Assembly (NCBI GenBank): GCA_948470475.1
Contig: OX419342.1
Span: forward strand, 645,701 to 709,700
DNA: 64,000 nucleotides
Reading direction: 5' to 3'
Origin: Galaxea fascicularis
Lineage: Eukaryota; Cnidaria; Anthozoa; Scleractinia; Euphylliidae
Made by a program: the position numbers and the translations under genes. Position 1 is the first letter of the stretch, and every line of letters starts with the position of its first letter. Shown here piece after piece: positions 1 to 11,437 of the stretch. Below the pieces are notes generated by a model. That model was not told where the DNA came from and searched no databases. It saw only the letters and a list, made by a program, of their open reading frames with translations.

Positions 1-370
1 TGTGCCGCCCCATAGGTTATGGATTTTGAGCCATTTTTGTCAGAAAACAGGTATAGATTTTGACCATTCTGGTCTTAAATCGGGTGTTGTTTTCAAGGGA
101 ACCATGAGATCATCAGCATAAACGTATCTGTCTTTTCAATTCCAAATGAATTACAGAGAAGGAGAAGTAACCAAAATATATATCATTTGAGTTGAATGTT
201 ACCATTTCTTGACTTTGGCACTAATGCAAAGCTTGATTACACTACAACAAAGCTAGCTGGAAGGTTTGTAATGACAATGTCAGGTCTGAAAAAAGATATA
301 GATTTTTGGGGCTATGTCTGAAAACGGGTGTGGAGTGGAAAATGGCATGGTTTGGTTACACCCCTACAAA
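1..370. repeat. Dispersed-repeat-like sequence with GGTCT-AAA-CGGGTGT motifs
   Basis: No open reading frame or splice pattern supports a gene here. The sequence carries degenerate repeats of a motif like ggtctgaaaacgggtgtgg (around 81-100 and 294-345). It is broken by the inverted-repeat element at 381-539 and resumes with a C/G run near 549-560. This looks like an old interspersed repeat into which a smaller element jumped. The class cannot be assigned from the sequence alone. Confidence 0.35.
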
Positions 371-380
371 GAAATCCTAA

Positions 381-539
381 GGGCCTGATTACATGAGCCG
401 GGCTGGCCCGGTTAACCGGGCTGGTTTGAGTTTGCCGGGATCTCGGCATGTTTGTTAAACGCAACAAAAATCAACTTCGCGATTACATGACAACCGGGCC
501 AGCCCACACCGAAGCAGCCCGGCTCATGTAATCAGGCCC
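381..539. mobile_element. MITE with 24-bp terminal inverted repeats, Harbinger-like target duplication
   Basis: The left end gggcctgattacatgagccg is repeated in reverse complement at the right end (516-539). Both ends are flanked by TAA (378-380 and 540-542), which fits the 3-bp TWA target duplication of PIF/Harbinger elements. At 159 bp with no coding capacity it is a non-autonomous element. The interior holds further partial copies of the end sequence (gattacatgacaaccgggcc). The superfamily is inferred from the duplication only. Confidence 0.7.
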
Positions 540-1071
540 TAAGAGTACCCCCCGGGGGGGTGTAGTTTAAGGGTGAAAGTAGTGCTAAGGTTAGATTAGT
601 AAACTAACACAGAAACGTTCAAAAATTCAAAACATACAGAAATATGCATGGGACGATGGTTAATGCAGAGTTTTCAGACGTTAGCGCACAAGTAGAGAAA
701 ATCAAATGATCTTAAGAGATTGTCAAAGTCAAAAGCAAAGAAGCAGGACTACCTCTTCATCGGGTAAACGGTCTAAACTGGGCAACTTTTCAAAAGTTTT
801 TTTTTCTTCGTCTTTTCCACTCATTCTGCTCTAATAGCTCTCCAATTACTCCTTCAAGTGTCCCTTCATGTACCGTGACACAACGTACAGCCGCTGTCCA
901 TCACGTTTTGCGCCCTCATCGCCGGTGTGGCTGTTCTTCCTTCTGTACTGGCGATTTTGACAGTTTTACGTTACTATTGCCAAGAATCCGTATTCATCGC
1001 CCAATTGGTATCTGTAATCGAGCTTCCAAGCTACTAGAAAGAGAGTCTACATATTATTAACTCTATTCACT

Positions 1072-4000
1072 ATGCCTGAGGCTCAAGCCAAGACTAATAA
1101 TGCCAGATCTGGGGGTGGAAGCAAACAGGGTGCTTTCAAGGACAAGGATAAGCCCACCGAGATTCGGATGAGCAACATCACTGCTGCAAAAGGTTATTAA
1201 GTAATTTCTGATGATCGCAACGCTATCGTATTTGGTATCCAAAACATCAACACTGACAGATAATGGCTTGTTTTGCAGCTGTAGCGGATGCCATACGAAC
1301 TAGTCTCGGACCGAAAGGGATGGACAAAATGGTGAGTTTTGAGCAAGCTGGTCTTTGTACGTTTGTTACGTTTCTTTACATCTTTCTGTAGATTAACTCA
1401 TGACTCTGTACAGTTACCATAACAGGGTGTAAAATCTAGCTCTCGGGACACTGATGTTATGACGGTGTGCATCTTTCTTCACTTGATGGTTACTTAATTG
1501 AATACGTTTGGTTGGAGTTTTTAACATTGACACTGTCAAACTGACAAATGCAACACCGTCGTTCATTGTTGTGTAGAGCGTTGAATTTTATGCAATAGTT
1601 TTCACTTCTGTGGCCGTTATATATCAGTCAAATCCAAGAATGCCCATCCCCCTCCCGGGCAAACCCTGGGCATTTGACTTTTTAATTGGTCAAATGCCCC
1701 GCCGGTTGGGGTTTGCAGAGCATCATATTCCTCATGCTTTAGATATGTAGGTAGATTAACCCAGCCATTTAATGAAAATTTTTCCACATTTCAACCTTCA
1801 AAAAAAATTAATTATGTGAACCATTTTGTTTAGATTCAGAGCGGAAATGGTGATGTGACCATTACTAATGATGGAGCAACAATCTTGAAGCAAATGCAAG
1901 TTTTACACCCAGCAGCAAGGATGGTAAAGGATGCATTTGAAAATTTTGGATCTTTTTTATGTTCCAGCCCAGTTCTACAGGACTGCTTCTCAGTTAATCT
2001 GAGGGAAAATAGGAATTTTGTTCTCAGTTTGTGACATTTGTTTCAAATGAGAAAAATTACTCAATAAACTGATTGAATAGCTGCAACATACTACCCTCTT
2101 CATTTAATAGCTGGCCCTAAATTATGGCTTGTTATTCAGATGAGGGGGAGAGAAAAAATGGTTGCTCCAACAACTTTTTAGTTGTGTTAGTACTTTAAAG
2201 TCAATATAAGCAACCTACATTAATAAATTATTAAAGTAAACTTTCAAGGTTTTGATTGTGAATTTAAGATAAATTTTCTTATGCTTAGGGCCAACCTATT
2301 GCTAGAGAAATTCAAGTGGCTACAGTGTTTAGTGTGTTACATTAAAATAGTGCTGCATTGGTGATGTTTTCAGCTTGTAGAACTCTCTAAAGCCCAAGAT
2401 ATCGAGGCAGGAGATGGCACCACCACTGTTGTTGTTATTGCTGGAAGCTTGCTCAGCGCAAGTGCTAAACTTCTGGAAAAAGGTAACAACTGCTGAGGAG
2501 AAGAAGATATTTACCTGTAGTTTTATAAGACAAGAAAAAGATGAGATGAGGTTCTTGTCAGGAATCAGTTTAAATCCTGTTTAGATATTTCAGAAATAGA
2601 TGATTAGTTATATTATTCAAGTCATCTTTTGTCATCCATTTTACCCTTGATAGATGTTGCAGCAATTTCCCTTCAAATGCATAAATTATTTACTATACAA
2701 TGTCAACATGTAAATTTTCTGCCAGTAATCAGATGTTTATGCAATGAGAGTCAGGAATTTAGTAGACATTACACAGCAGTACACAAGAATTTGGTTTTAT
2801 CAATGGAGTTGATAACGTAAATTGACCACCAGGGATTCTAAAGCTGATGTTTTTAGTGCTAGCCCTTCTTCAGAGCAGCAGTGGCTGCTAGTGAAAAAAT
2901 ACTGTAATACACCCCTTAATTTCCTTGTAAAGTAGTATTTTGCCCTATTCAATAAACCATTTTTGTCATGTAGAATAGTTGCTGTAACAGCAAACATACC
3001 CCCTTCGTTTAATAGCTAGCCTTTAATAAATTATGGCTTGTTATTCAGATAAGGGGGCGAGAGAAAGTGGTTGCTCCAACAACTTTTTTGTTGAATGGCT
3101 ATTTACATGGAAGTCGTGAAAAGCAACCAACAGTGTCCCAGCTTGTTTGATATGGAAAACTACCATGGTGTTTTATAAAAATGAAGATAATGATATTTAC
3201 CTTAAATGTACAAGTGTGCATATAAAAATGTATGTGCCTCTTGATTGCTTCTATTTAGGAATCCACCCCACCACCGTATCAGAATCCTTTGAAAAGGCAG
3301 CCGCTAAAGCAGTAGAGATACTGACGGCAATGTCCACACCAGTTGCTCTCAGTGATCGAGAATCACTGCTGAAAAGTGCAATGACTTCGCTAAGTTCAAA
3401 GGTAATCTGTCAGCATTGTACTAAGTTTGCACTTTACTTGGTTTGTAGGCTGCTGTTGATGTGCAGATCCTGAAAATATCCATGCCCTCCCCCATAGAAG
3501 GTCAGTGGAAATTCCAAGGGGGAGAGGGTGGGGGAGAAAAGGAAAGTATGAAGCAAAGTTGGAATTTCTGGAGGTGGGGGGGGGGATGCAAACCAGAAAA
3601 AGGCCTTCCATGGGGAGATATGGATATTTTCATGAGCCACGCAATGGAGATCACCTAGTGCTAGTTAAGCCTTGCAGTCCATTGGCAGCCATTTGATTGT
3701 GATATTTTAATCTCTTGTGAACCTTATATTTTGAACGGTAACTGCATAACATGAGTTTACAACCATGTACTAAGTTCCTTTTTTTTTACAGGTAGTTTCA
3801 CAGTACTCAAACCTCCTGGCTCCAATTACTGTTGACGCTGTACTTAGGGTCATTGATCCGTCAACAGCAGATAATGTAAACCTTAAAGACATCAGAGTTG
3901 TGCAAAAGTTGGGGTATGTCATGCAATTTTTGCCTTTAGATTTCACTTGCAAAATGGAAATAATAGGGTTGTCAAGTGGTCTTTTAAAGTCATATAATCT

Positions 4001-6936
4001 CAATCTCCATTTTGGAAAATCATCTTATAAACTAAGCTTCTTTTGCAACGTGATGAGACAAAAGAAAATACCGTTCTTGCAAATTCTCAATCTTTTGCAG
4101 TTTTTGAAATTTACCTTGACATTTTATAGTGCCTAATTTCAAAGAGAGGTGGAAATGAACACTAGTAAATCTAATGCCATCTTTACAATAGTGTTAAGCT
4201 GTTATCGTGTTTCTCTTACTTTCTTTCACCAGTTATAATGTATGCTCAGCACTTTTGTTGTTATTTCAGAGGCACTGTTGATGATACAGAGCTGATAGAA
4301 GGCCTTGTTCTAGAACAGAAGATCAGCCATTTGGCCGGAGGGATATCTCAAGTAGAAAAAGCCAAGATTGGACTCATACAATTCTGCATTTCACCTCCCA
4401 AAACAGATGTACGTTTATTGCTTTCAGACAGATTGGTGGTAGTAGATATTGAAATAAGTTCCAGTTAAGGTTTATCCAATAGGCATATACAAGAATATCA
4501 ATTTCAAAGAATCTGCAATCTGAAACTGAGAATTGTTGTTGTTGGATGTTCCTGGATCCATCCTTCCATCTTACCTTCCATCCATCCATTCACTTATTTA
4601 TTTCTTTACTTTTAGAATTATTTAGAGGTGTTAGTTTCACAAGGCTAAAGAAATTAATGTTACCAGTAATAAACCCAAGTAGTAGTCTTCTTGGATTAGA
4701 CCGTTATTCGTCAAAAATATTTAAAACGTTCGATGTACATATACTTGAAACACATAGTTTTGAAGATAACGGTTACACACATAGTGTTTGAATTGTCCTT
4801 GTTACAAATTTAACAGTACTCATATCTGTTATTTTATACTCTTTCAGATGGAAAACCAAGTAGTAGTCAGTGATTACACTCAGATGGACAGGGTTTTGAG
4901 AGAGGAACGTCAGTACATTCTTGAGATTTGCAAAAAAATAAAAAAAGCTGGCTGCAATGTGCTGCTCATTCAAAAGTCAATTTTAAGGTCTGGTTTCTGT
5001 TGTTGTTATTTATTTTTTGCACAAGCTCTGTTAATTTGATCATTTCTTCTTTTAGAACATGTTTGAGGCCCTTATCAAGTTGCCAGTGTCCTTTACTTGC
5101 TATTTATCAAGTATTGTTGTGTTTTGTTTTTATTATAGGGATGCTGTCAGTGACTTAGCTCTCCATTTCCTTAACAAAATGAAGATACTTGTTGTTAGAG
5201 ACATAGAAAGAGATGAAATTGAATTCATCTGCAAGGTAAAACAGAAGGAGTGTATGTTTTGCAAATTACAACCTTTGTTTTTCCACCACTAGACCCTGTA
5301 CTGGACTGCAGAAAGTTGTAGCTGGTCTTGTTACAATAAATTAGTCTTGCTTTGGGTGCTCGTCAGCTCATTGGCTAGCCACTTAAGTCAAAAGTTAGGA
5401 TATGTTAAATATCCTTTTTTTTATTACTCACTAAATTGGAGGAGGATATTTAACTGGCTGCTCGGTAAATATTCCATCTACAGTGAGGTGAATGATAATT
5501 TTAGTATGTACTAAAACAGTAAAATAACAAAGTTCAGAAATGATTTTGAACTCATTTATCCCTGTCAATAATAATAATTACAATTTTCAAGTAAGTTGCT
5601 CACTGTTGAATAGCACTTGCTATCCTGAGTTTAAGTAGCCAATCGTAGCATACGAAAAATGCTATCCAATGTTTTAGTATACACTAAATGAGGTGAAAAA
5701 AGAACAAGATTTATTTTAATGGATTATTCAAGTTTTCCCACTTCATTTGAATTAAATTATTGCTAATCTTATCTATACCTTGCTGGATGTTGTCGATAAG
5801 GCATTTTTCTGTATTCAAAAGCCTTAATGGTCAGACCATGTGCAAACTAAACAGCAGTTGCTGTATTAGAATAGTGAACATAGACTTCTAGGAAAACAAT
5901 CTCAGCTTGATTTAAGGTTTTGTCTCTTCTCCTGTAGAGCTTAGGCTGTAAACCTATTGCCAGCTTAGATCACTTCACACCCGAGATGATGGCAACTGCA
6001 GAACTTGTTGAGGAAGTACCACTCGGGACCAGCAAGGTAGTGAAAGTTACTGGAATAACAAACCCAGGCCACACTGTCAGCATTCTGGTACGAGGATCAA
6101 ACAAACTTGTGTTGGAGGAAGCTGAGCGGTCTCTTCATGATGCTTTGTGTGTTGTCAGATGCTTGGTGAAAAAGAGGTACTTGCAAAGTACAAGTGTCTG
6201 GGTTTTCAGAAAGTTTTTATGCCTCAAGTTGTAATAATAGAGATTTAGTGCAAAATTAATAATTGTTACAATAAATTTCAATCAACATGAATAATCAAAA
6301 AGTCACTAAGCATAGTGTTGCACCCAACTCTTATTTTAACATGAATATAATTTGAAAGTCAACTTAACCAGGAGTTTTCAGTGTTGCTAGAATAGTTTTG
6401 TGCAAGGTGAAACTGAAGTTAAGACAGTGTCAGGAACAGAGTTCCAGAAGCCATTACCGTATAAACAGGTTCTTTCCTTGTTTTTCTCTCTGCACCATCT
6501 ACTTGGAATATTTCAGGCCACAGAGCACTAGGAAGTGACCTCGCGGACTAACAGTAAGGTCGATAAAAGGGCTAGTTCTTTATGTGTAAGTTTAGGCTGC
6601 CTGTGGTTTCACGGACACAAAGAGTGACTGAGTGGCAGCTTGTAATGTATGATTTGCTTTTCTCACCAGAGCTCTGATAGCGGGTGGTGGTGCACCTGAG
6701 ATCGAGGTGTCCATCAAGCTAGCTGATCATGTGCGAACATTGACAGGAATGGAAGCATACTGTGTACGTTCATTTGCTGAAGCATTGGAGATCATCCCTT
6801 ACACGCTGGCAGAGAATGCGGGTCTGAATCCCATTGCTACTGTCACTGAGCTGCGTAACAGGCATGCAAAGGGCGAGACCACTGCTGGGATAAACGTGCG
6901 AAAGGTGGGTGTTTGTTAGCAAATGAATAAAAGGGG

Positions 6937-6972
<36 letters not shown>

Positions 6973-8882
6973 GAAGTAGTACACAAAGATTTTGGTATTA
7001 TCAACAGAGTTGATAAATGTAAATTGACCACCGTACAGGGATTCTAAAAGCTTTTAGAACCGTACAGGGATTCTACAAGCTTTTAGAATCCCTGTACGGT
7101 GGTCAATTTACATTTATCAACTCTGTTGATAATACCAAAATCTTTGTGTTTGTTAGCAAGATGCATGGGATCACAGCCACATCATCCTATCTGTTTAAGG
7201 ACATGCGCTGTTGATCTCATACGTTAACTGTAATTTGCGACAGTTGATATCACTTCGAGTTACGCGATCGACGAAAGTACGTCATAAAATTCAAAATTTT
7301 GCCTCTTTTGATCCCAAATTATGACGAACTGTAAGAAAGATAACTAAGGTTCACTTACCCCTCACTTGTATGGTCCTGTGTGATTTAATGATGTTTTGGG
7401 TCGGTTGATGGGATTTATCATTCCTTGATCAGGCTGGTAGGGTACTTGGACAAGCCAAGAGAGCGACGGCGTGGAGAGGGGGGGCGGGAGGGTGGGGGAC
7501 TTGTGTTGTACCCTAATAACCCAGTAAGATTTATGGACGTTTCGCCCCCTATCGAGTTCGCCTCGTTCTAGTTCGTCCCACAGTTTCGAGTTCGCCGCGT
7601 GACTGTTTTACTGTTCCAAAATGACTTATGTCTAATATAATGTAATGTAAAATGAATGAGAACCGAGCTAAGGTCGTTCCCTGTTTAAGAGCTGGTTTTT
7701 TTTTTTTTTTTTTACAATCACGATGTCTCGCTGTCCATTTTATTCACTTTCGACTCGAGCTGAAACTGGAAATAAACGTAGCAGATGGCAAATTAAATCC
7801 AAAAGTTTACAACTTCTGTTGTTTCAAACATTCACCTCCTTGTTACAATGAAAGAGGGGCACATTGGAACGCGAATGAATAAATCGCGTATCGCGCGTCA
7901 TTCTTGTATAAAATCACGATGTCTCACTGTTCATTTAATTCAAGTTCGACTCGAGCTTAATAAACAGGGTCATGGCACATGGCAAATCAAATTCAAAAGT
8001 TTACAACTGGTCAAGTTGAAAACAGTTACTTCCCACTATTTATTGGGGGCGAACTCGGACGGGGCTAACTCGGAAGGAGGCGAAACCGGCAATTTCCCCC
8101 CAGTATGGGTGTATCTGAGAGCATATTCTATGCAACCAATTAGCATTTGCAAATCAAATTCTTTCACCATGTCGAATACAGACTTCTTCAAACTGGTAGG
8201 CTGTTTTGACTCGATAGTCTATCTTGTTATAACTGTAGTACAGTTTTGACTGCTTGTGGTTAGTTAAATCACAGTGAGGTCTTTCTATCTGTATGCATTT
8301 CGCTTCACAACATGTAGTTTTGAATTCTGACATCACATTCATTTGCTCCAGGGCACCATTACTAATATTCTGGAAGAGAATGTTCTTCAGCCGCTGTTAG
8401 TTTCTACTAGTGCCATTCAGTTGGCCTCAGAGACTGTTCGCAGTATACTGAAAATCGACGATATTGTGAGTACAAACATATTACGGCCGCAGTTCGCACA
8501 TCTTCCCTGGGAATAGTACCTTGAAAAAATGAGCCACCTGGGGCGGGGTGCATGAATGTTTAAAGCTCGACACGAAGCGGTAACGTTGCATATTCGTTGA
8601 GGTATAGACATCAAATGTAGTGAATCGATTAAACTGCACTGTGGCGCAAGACAACTGGTTGCTGATGCGAAAGGGTGAATGCTAGTTGTTATAAATTACA
8701 CGTACGCCAGGCATGGAGTCCAATGAACAACCAATTTTTTTTTGTCTCACTTTTCTCTTTTTTGGTTTCCCTTCGTGGACCCAAACATTAGCTTGTAATC
8801 AAATAAGTTACTTTGTTTATTTAAGTCGTTTCCTGAAATATGAGTTCATGTTTTTTTTCCTCAACAGGTAAACACGAGGTGA
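1072..8882 (+). CDS. CCT4: T-complex protein 1 subunit delta (CCT4), 13 exons, complete
   Basis: This encodes the delta subunit of the cytosolic TRiC/CCT chaperonin, the ATP-driven double ring that folds actin, tubulin and other proteins. Exons: 1072-1192, 1279-1331, 1834-1923, 2374-2482, 3259-3401, 3792-3913, 4270-4408, 4848-4987, 5139-5235, 5938-6176, 6670-6904, 8352-8465, 8868-8882. All junctions are GT-AG and the frame stays open, giving 538 aa, the usual family length. Visible signatures are [16 protein letters not shown], the nucleotide-site motif GDGTTT in exon 4, GGGAPE in exon 11, and the CCT4-type C-terminus KIDDIVNTR, whose last four codons sit in a tiny terminal exon. The start is the first in-frame ATG before PEAQAKTNN. 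Introns carry a Penelope-like 3' end, a long palindrome and other repeats. It is the only housekeeping gene in the window and is unrelated to the TRAF cluster downstream. Confidence 0.97.
1668..1699. repeat. Short inverted repeat in CCT4 intron 2
   Basis: The arms gggcatttgac and gtcaaatgccc flank a 10-bp spacer. They lie inside a wider C/G-rich patch (1638-1720), probably the remnant of a small inverted-repeat transposon. No function is visible. Confidence 0.5.
2084..2185. repeat. Intronic repeat, copy 1 (CCT4 intron 3)
   Basis: About 100 bp, including attatggcttgttattcag and ggttgctccaacaac, recurs with moderate divergence and in the same orientation at 2991-3095 in the next intron. It has no coding capacity. 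It is a dispersed element or an old local duplication. Confidence 0.65.
2775..2900 (-). mobile_element. Penelope-like element 3'-end fragment (CCT4 intron 4)
   Basis: Read on the minus strand, the stretch contains gaagaagggctag, an aacatcagctttagaatccc block, then ggtggtcaatttacgttatc and a short tcaact...gttga-type inverted repeat. The same block makes up the arms of the palindrome at 6981-7149 in intron 11. I recognise this combination as the non-coding end of Penelope-like retroelements in invertebrates. That assignment rests on memory of the pattern, not on a search. Confidence 0.45.
2991..3095. repeat. Intronic repeat, copy 2 (CCT4 intron 4)
   Basis: Second, diverged copy of the repeat at 2084-2185, sharing attatggcttgttattcag and ggttgctccaacaac. 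The two copies flank exon 4 and the Penelope-like fragment. Confidence 0.65.
6909..7159. mobile_element. Palindromic insertion with perfect 73-bp arms and 14-bp flanking direct repeats
   Basis: The arms 6981-7053 and 7077-7149 are perfect reverse complements around a 23-bp centre. The direct repeat gtgtttgttagcaa at 6909-6922 and 7146-7159 brackets the insert and looks like a target-site duplication. The arm sequence (cacaaagattttggtattat, ttgataaatgtaaattgacc) matches the Penelope-like fragment at 2775-2900. The insertion begins 4 bp after the exon 11 splice junction, so it very nearly hit the CCT4 donor site. The perfect arms imply recent origin or correction between arms. Confidence 0.75.
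7535..8087. mobile_element. Non-autonomous DNA transposon with imperfect terminal inverted repeats and internal duplication
   Basis: The left end ggacgtttcgccccctatcg and the reverse complement of the right end (near 8042-8087, gggggcgaactcgg ... ggaggcgaaacc) are imperfect inverted repeats rich in CGAAAC and CGAACT motifs. Inside, a block of about 100 bp starting aatcacgatgtct is present twice, at about 7717 and 7911, separated by about 195 bp. No transposase is present. It lies in CCT4 intron 11. Confidence 0.5.
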
Positions 8883-10021
8883 AAGCATAGCTGAGTGAAA
8901 TTGTGGTTAGTCGTCGAGGAATTCCAGAATGGTGTGTCTGTGAATTACTGTGAAACAGCGTTGCGAAGTCATCTTTAAGACTGGCATCCTTATTAGACGA
9001 ACATGAAACCAAGAAGCGTGTGAATCTGTCAACTTTAATGTCAAGTTGCTCTTGGTTTTCAGAAAACATCTGTACAAAATGGACGCGCCGTGCTGAACAA
9101 AAATGTGTTAAAACTATTAAAAGTGACAGATACCTACTCAGTGCCTCGTAATAACCTTGTTTTGTCTATTTGACAGTTTGTCTGTTTATCCCTTTGAAAG
9201 TGTCCTTCGTAGTAACAGTTGAAAGGGCGCCTATAAAACCTGGAACACCGAACATTCCGGAATACCCAATATTTTTTCTATATTCCAGAATGTCTGTTTT
9301 GATTGATGCCCCAGTTGAAAGCGTTAGTTCACCCTTGAACAAAATGCACAAAAAGTGAAGTCGTAACCAGAACTAAAAATACGAATATATTGTATAAGGG
9401 AGTAAGGAACTCGAAATGAACTTTTTGTCCATCGAGGCTTTGTACGGTTGCGAAAAGATCTGAAAGCCCAAAACAATCCAGCGAATGGAACCCGTGAAAA
9501 TGAGCCAACTGGTAACATTTTGTTTTGTTTTGTTTTTTGTTTTTGTTTTTTAATTTTTTTTTTATCACTCATGTCAATTGGTGATGAACCCCACGAGGAT
9601 TTAGTTTTAAAAGTAACCTACATACTTAGAAATCTCCCTTTTACGAAGAGCTAAGGTTGCGTGCTCCGCAACTTTTTGGGTTCTGCCCTCGTGTGCCGGT
9701 TCATAAGGGAATAACCATTGTTCTTTCTTTGTTTAGGAGTCATTGGTTCGCGTAGGTAATAAAACACCAATGGAGTCTTACCTCCCACTGACAGACTGCA
9801 GTGCACTGTGCAGTTCTTTCTCTCAGCCAACGTGGCGGGTTTAAACAAGGAAAGACTTTCGGATGGAGAGCCCGGTCAGCTTTTTCTATTTTTTTTCTTA
9901 CCCCATTTACACGGAAAACCCGGAAAATCTGGTTGGAAAATCAAATGGTACATACCATAACATTTGAACGTTCCAGAAATTATGGGCCATCGGCTAAATC
10001 AATGCACTTTTTCTGTTCTTT
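8883..10021. other. CCT4 3' region and intergenic sequence without a supported gene
   Basis: This follows the CCT4 stop. An ATTAAA hexamer at about 9114 could serve polyadenylation, but no canonical AATAAA sits close to the stop. There is a T-rich tract near 9520-9565. From about 9865 there is repeat-like sequence (cacggaaaacccggaaaatc) leading into the LINE fragment. Small open frames here have no recognisable product. Confidence 0.5.
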
Positions 10022-10850
10022 TTGAGCTTTCCAGCTGATACTAGTACATTTTGTGATTATCCATTTTACATGTGGACAAGCTGCAGCATTGAATATTTAC
10101 ACCTAAAATTTCCACCCGGATGGATCGAAGTTAAAGATGGCTCGTCCATGATGTATGCTGACGATACTACACTTTACACAATTGGTTTAAGTATTGACCA
10201 AGTTATCTCATCTTTCAATGTTATGATGTCACAGATATTTAAGTGGAGCTCTCTAAACAAATTGACTATTCACCCTTTAAAAACTGAAGCTATGATTCTG
10301 GCAAAGCAGCAGTTTATTGGCCCTTTGCAGCCTTTGCAATTTGGCTCTGGCTTTGTGAAGCTTGTCAACTCTACAAGCTGTCTGGGTGTTACAACTAATA
10401 ATAAAGTCTCGTGGCACTCCCAAGTAGACACTGTTAAAGCTTCTTTTTCCAAAAAAATTGGTTCGCTGAGGAGAATGTCATACTTACCTAAGTCAACTTA
10501 TACCAAGCATAACTTATGGAATATCTGTGTGGGGAAATTGTTCCCAATCATTACTTAATAGTTTAGATCATATTCACGCTCGTGCATGTCGTATAATTAA
10601 TCGTCTTCCCTCTTCACAAGAAAGCAGCTCATGTTTGCTTCAGTGTAACTGGCTCCCTATTAGTTATTTATATAAAAGGCGTATATTACTTAAGATGCAT
10701 CAAATTTTTGCAGGGGCTGCTCCCAGCCTAATTTTAGAAATGTTTTCATTATCATCCAGATCACAAAGATTTTGTAATCAATTTAATATCAGAAAATCTG
10801 AAAAAATCTCATGTAATCGAAACGGAATTTCAGCCCAGGCTGAATAGTGA
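10022..10850 (+). pseudogene. Decayed LINE reverse transcriptase, 3' part
   Basis: The plus-strand frame at 10022-10558 contains the polymerase catalytic motif MYADDTTLY followed by the thumb-type context KWSSLNKLTIHPLKTEAMI, with CLGV downstream. A second frame (10527-10847) continues with HARACRIINRLPSS and NWLPISYLYKRRILLKMHQI, typical of the region after the RT domain in CR1/L2/Jockey-type LINEs. The frame change near 10530, the lack of an endonuclease domain and the 5' truncation show a dead copy. Confidence 0.8.
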
Positions 10851-10955
10851 GCTTGGACATGCGCAGTGATTTTGTTTTCCAGGAAACAAGATGGCTGCTG
10901 CTAGTAGGAAGGAAAAGTTAATATTTCAGCCCGAGCTGAAGTTCGTCATGTAACC

Positions 10956-11351
10956 GCCGACCGGTTGGCTCAGTTGGTAGAGCGCCGGACTACCGTGCGG
11001 GAGGTCGTGGGTTCAAATCCCCGGCCGGACCAACACTCAGGGTCTTTAAATAACTGAGGAGAAAGTGCTTCCTTTGCAATGACATCTGCAAATAATTAGA
11101 CTTTCTAGTCTTCTCGGATAAGGACGATAAACCGGAGGTCCCGTCTCACAACTCTCCACAATTAATTCGGTGGGACGTTAAAGAACCACTAGGGACGTAA
11201 CGAACCCTGGCTGTGACCACCCCTAGTGCTGACCTATTCTATTTCAGTGTGTTTCATGGGTTGGTGCTTCATTAAGGGCTGTATATAGCCTGTTTCGCAC
11301 CTTTCCCCTGGACTGATTTGTCCTAAAAATACGTAAAGTAAAGTAAAGTAA
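10956..11351 (+). mobile_element. tRNA-derived SINE
   Basis: The 5' end resembles a tRNA, with a pol III A box (ttggctcagttgg) and B box (ggttcaaatcc) about 40 bp apart, ending in ccggccggacca. A tRNA-unrelated body follows and the element ends in an AGTAA-type short tandem repeat (acgtaaagtaaagtaaagta). The closing CCA-like bases and the long tail argue for a retroposon rather than a working tRNA gene. It is inserted between two copies of the palindromic sequence tttcagcccgRgctgaa, about 90 bp upstream of TRAF gene A. Confidence 0.75.
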
Positions 11352-11437
11352 CATTTCAGCCCGGGCTGAAATTCGGGCCCTTGAAAGGCAATCAGTCGGT
11401 CGAGCGTGAGCTGGCACGAGAGTAAAGATTTTACAAT

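Noticed and set aside
3506..3516. NF-kB-like site ggaaattcc in CCT4 intron 5
   Set aside because: A single 9-bp match in an intron of a housekeeping gene is expected by chance. No comparable site was found at the TRAF promoters.
3461..3696. Overlapping open frames in CCT4 intron 5
   Set aside because: Purine-rich intronic sequence gives long frames by composition. They lack splice logic or known domains.
7652..8249. Open frames in CCT4 intron 11 as a nested gene
   Set aside because: They lie in a non-autonomous repeat with an internally duplicated block. The protein sequences show no domain.
10956..11032. Functional tRNA gene
   Set aside because: A and B boxes are present, but the stems do not close properly and a long tRNA-unrelated body with a short-repeat tail follows. 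A SINE explains it better.
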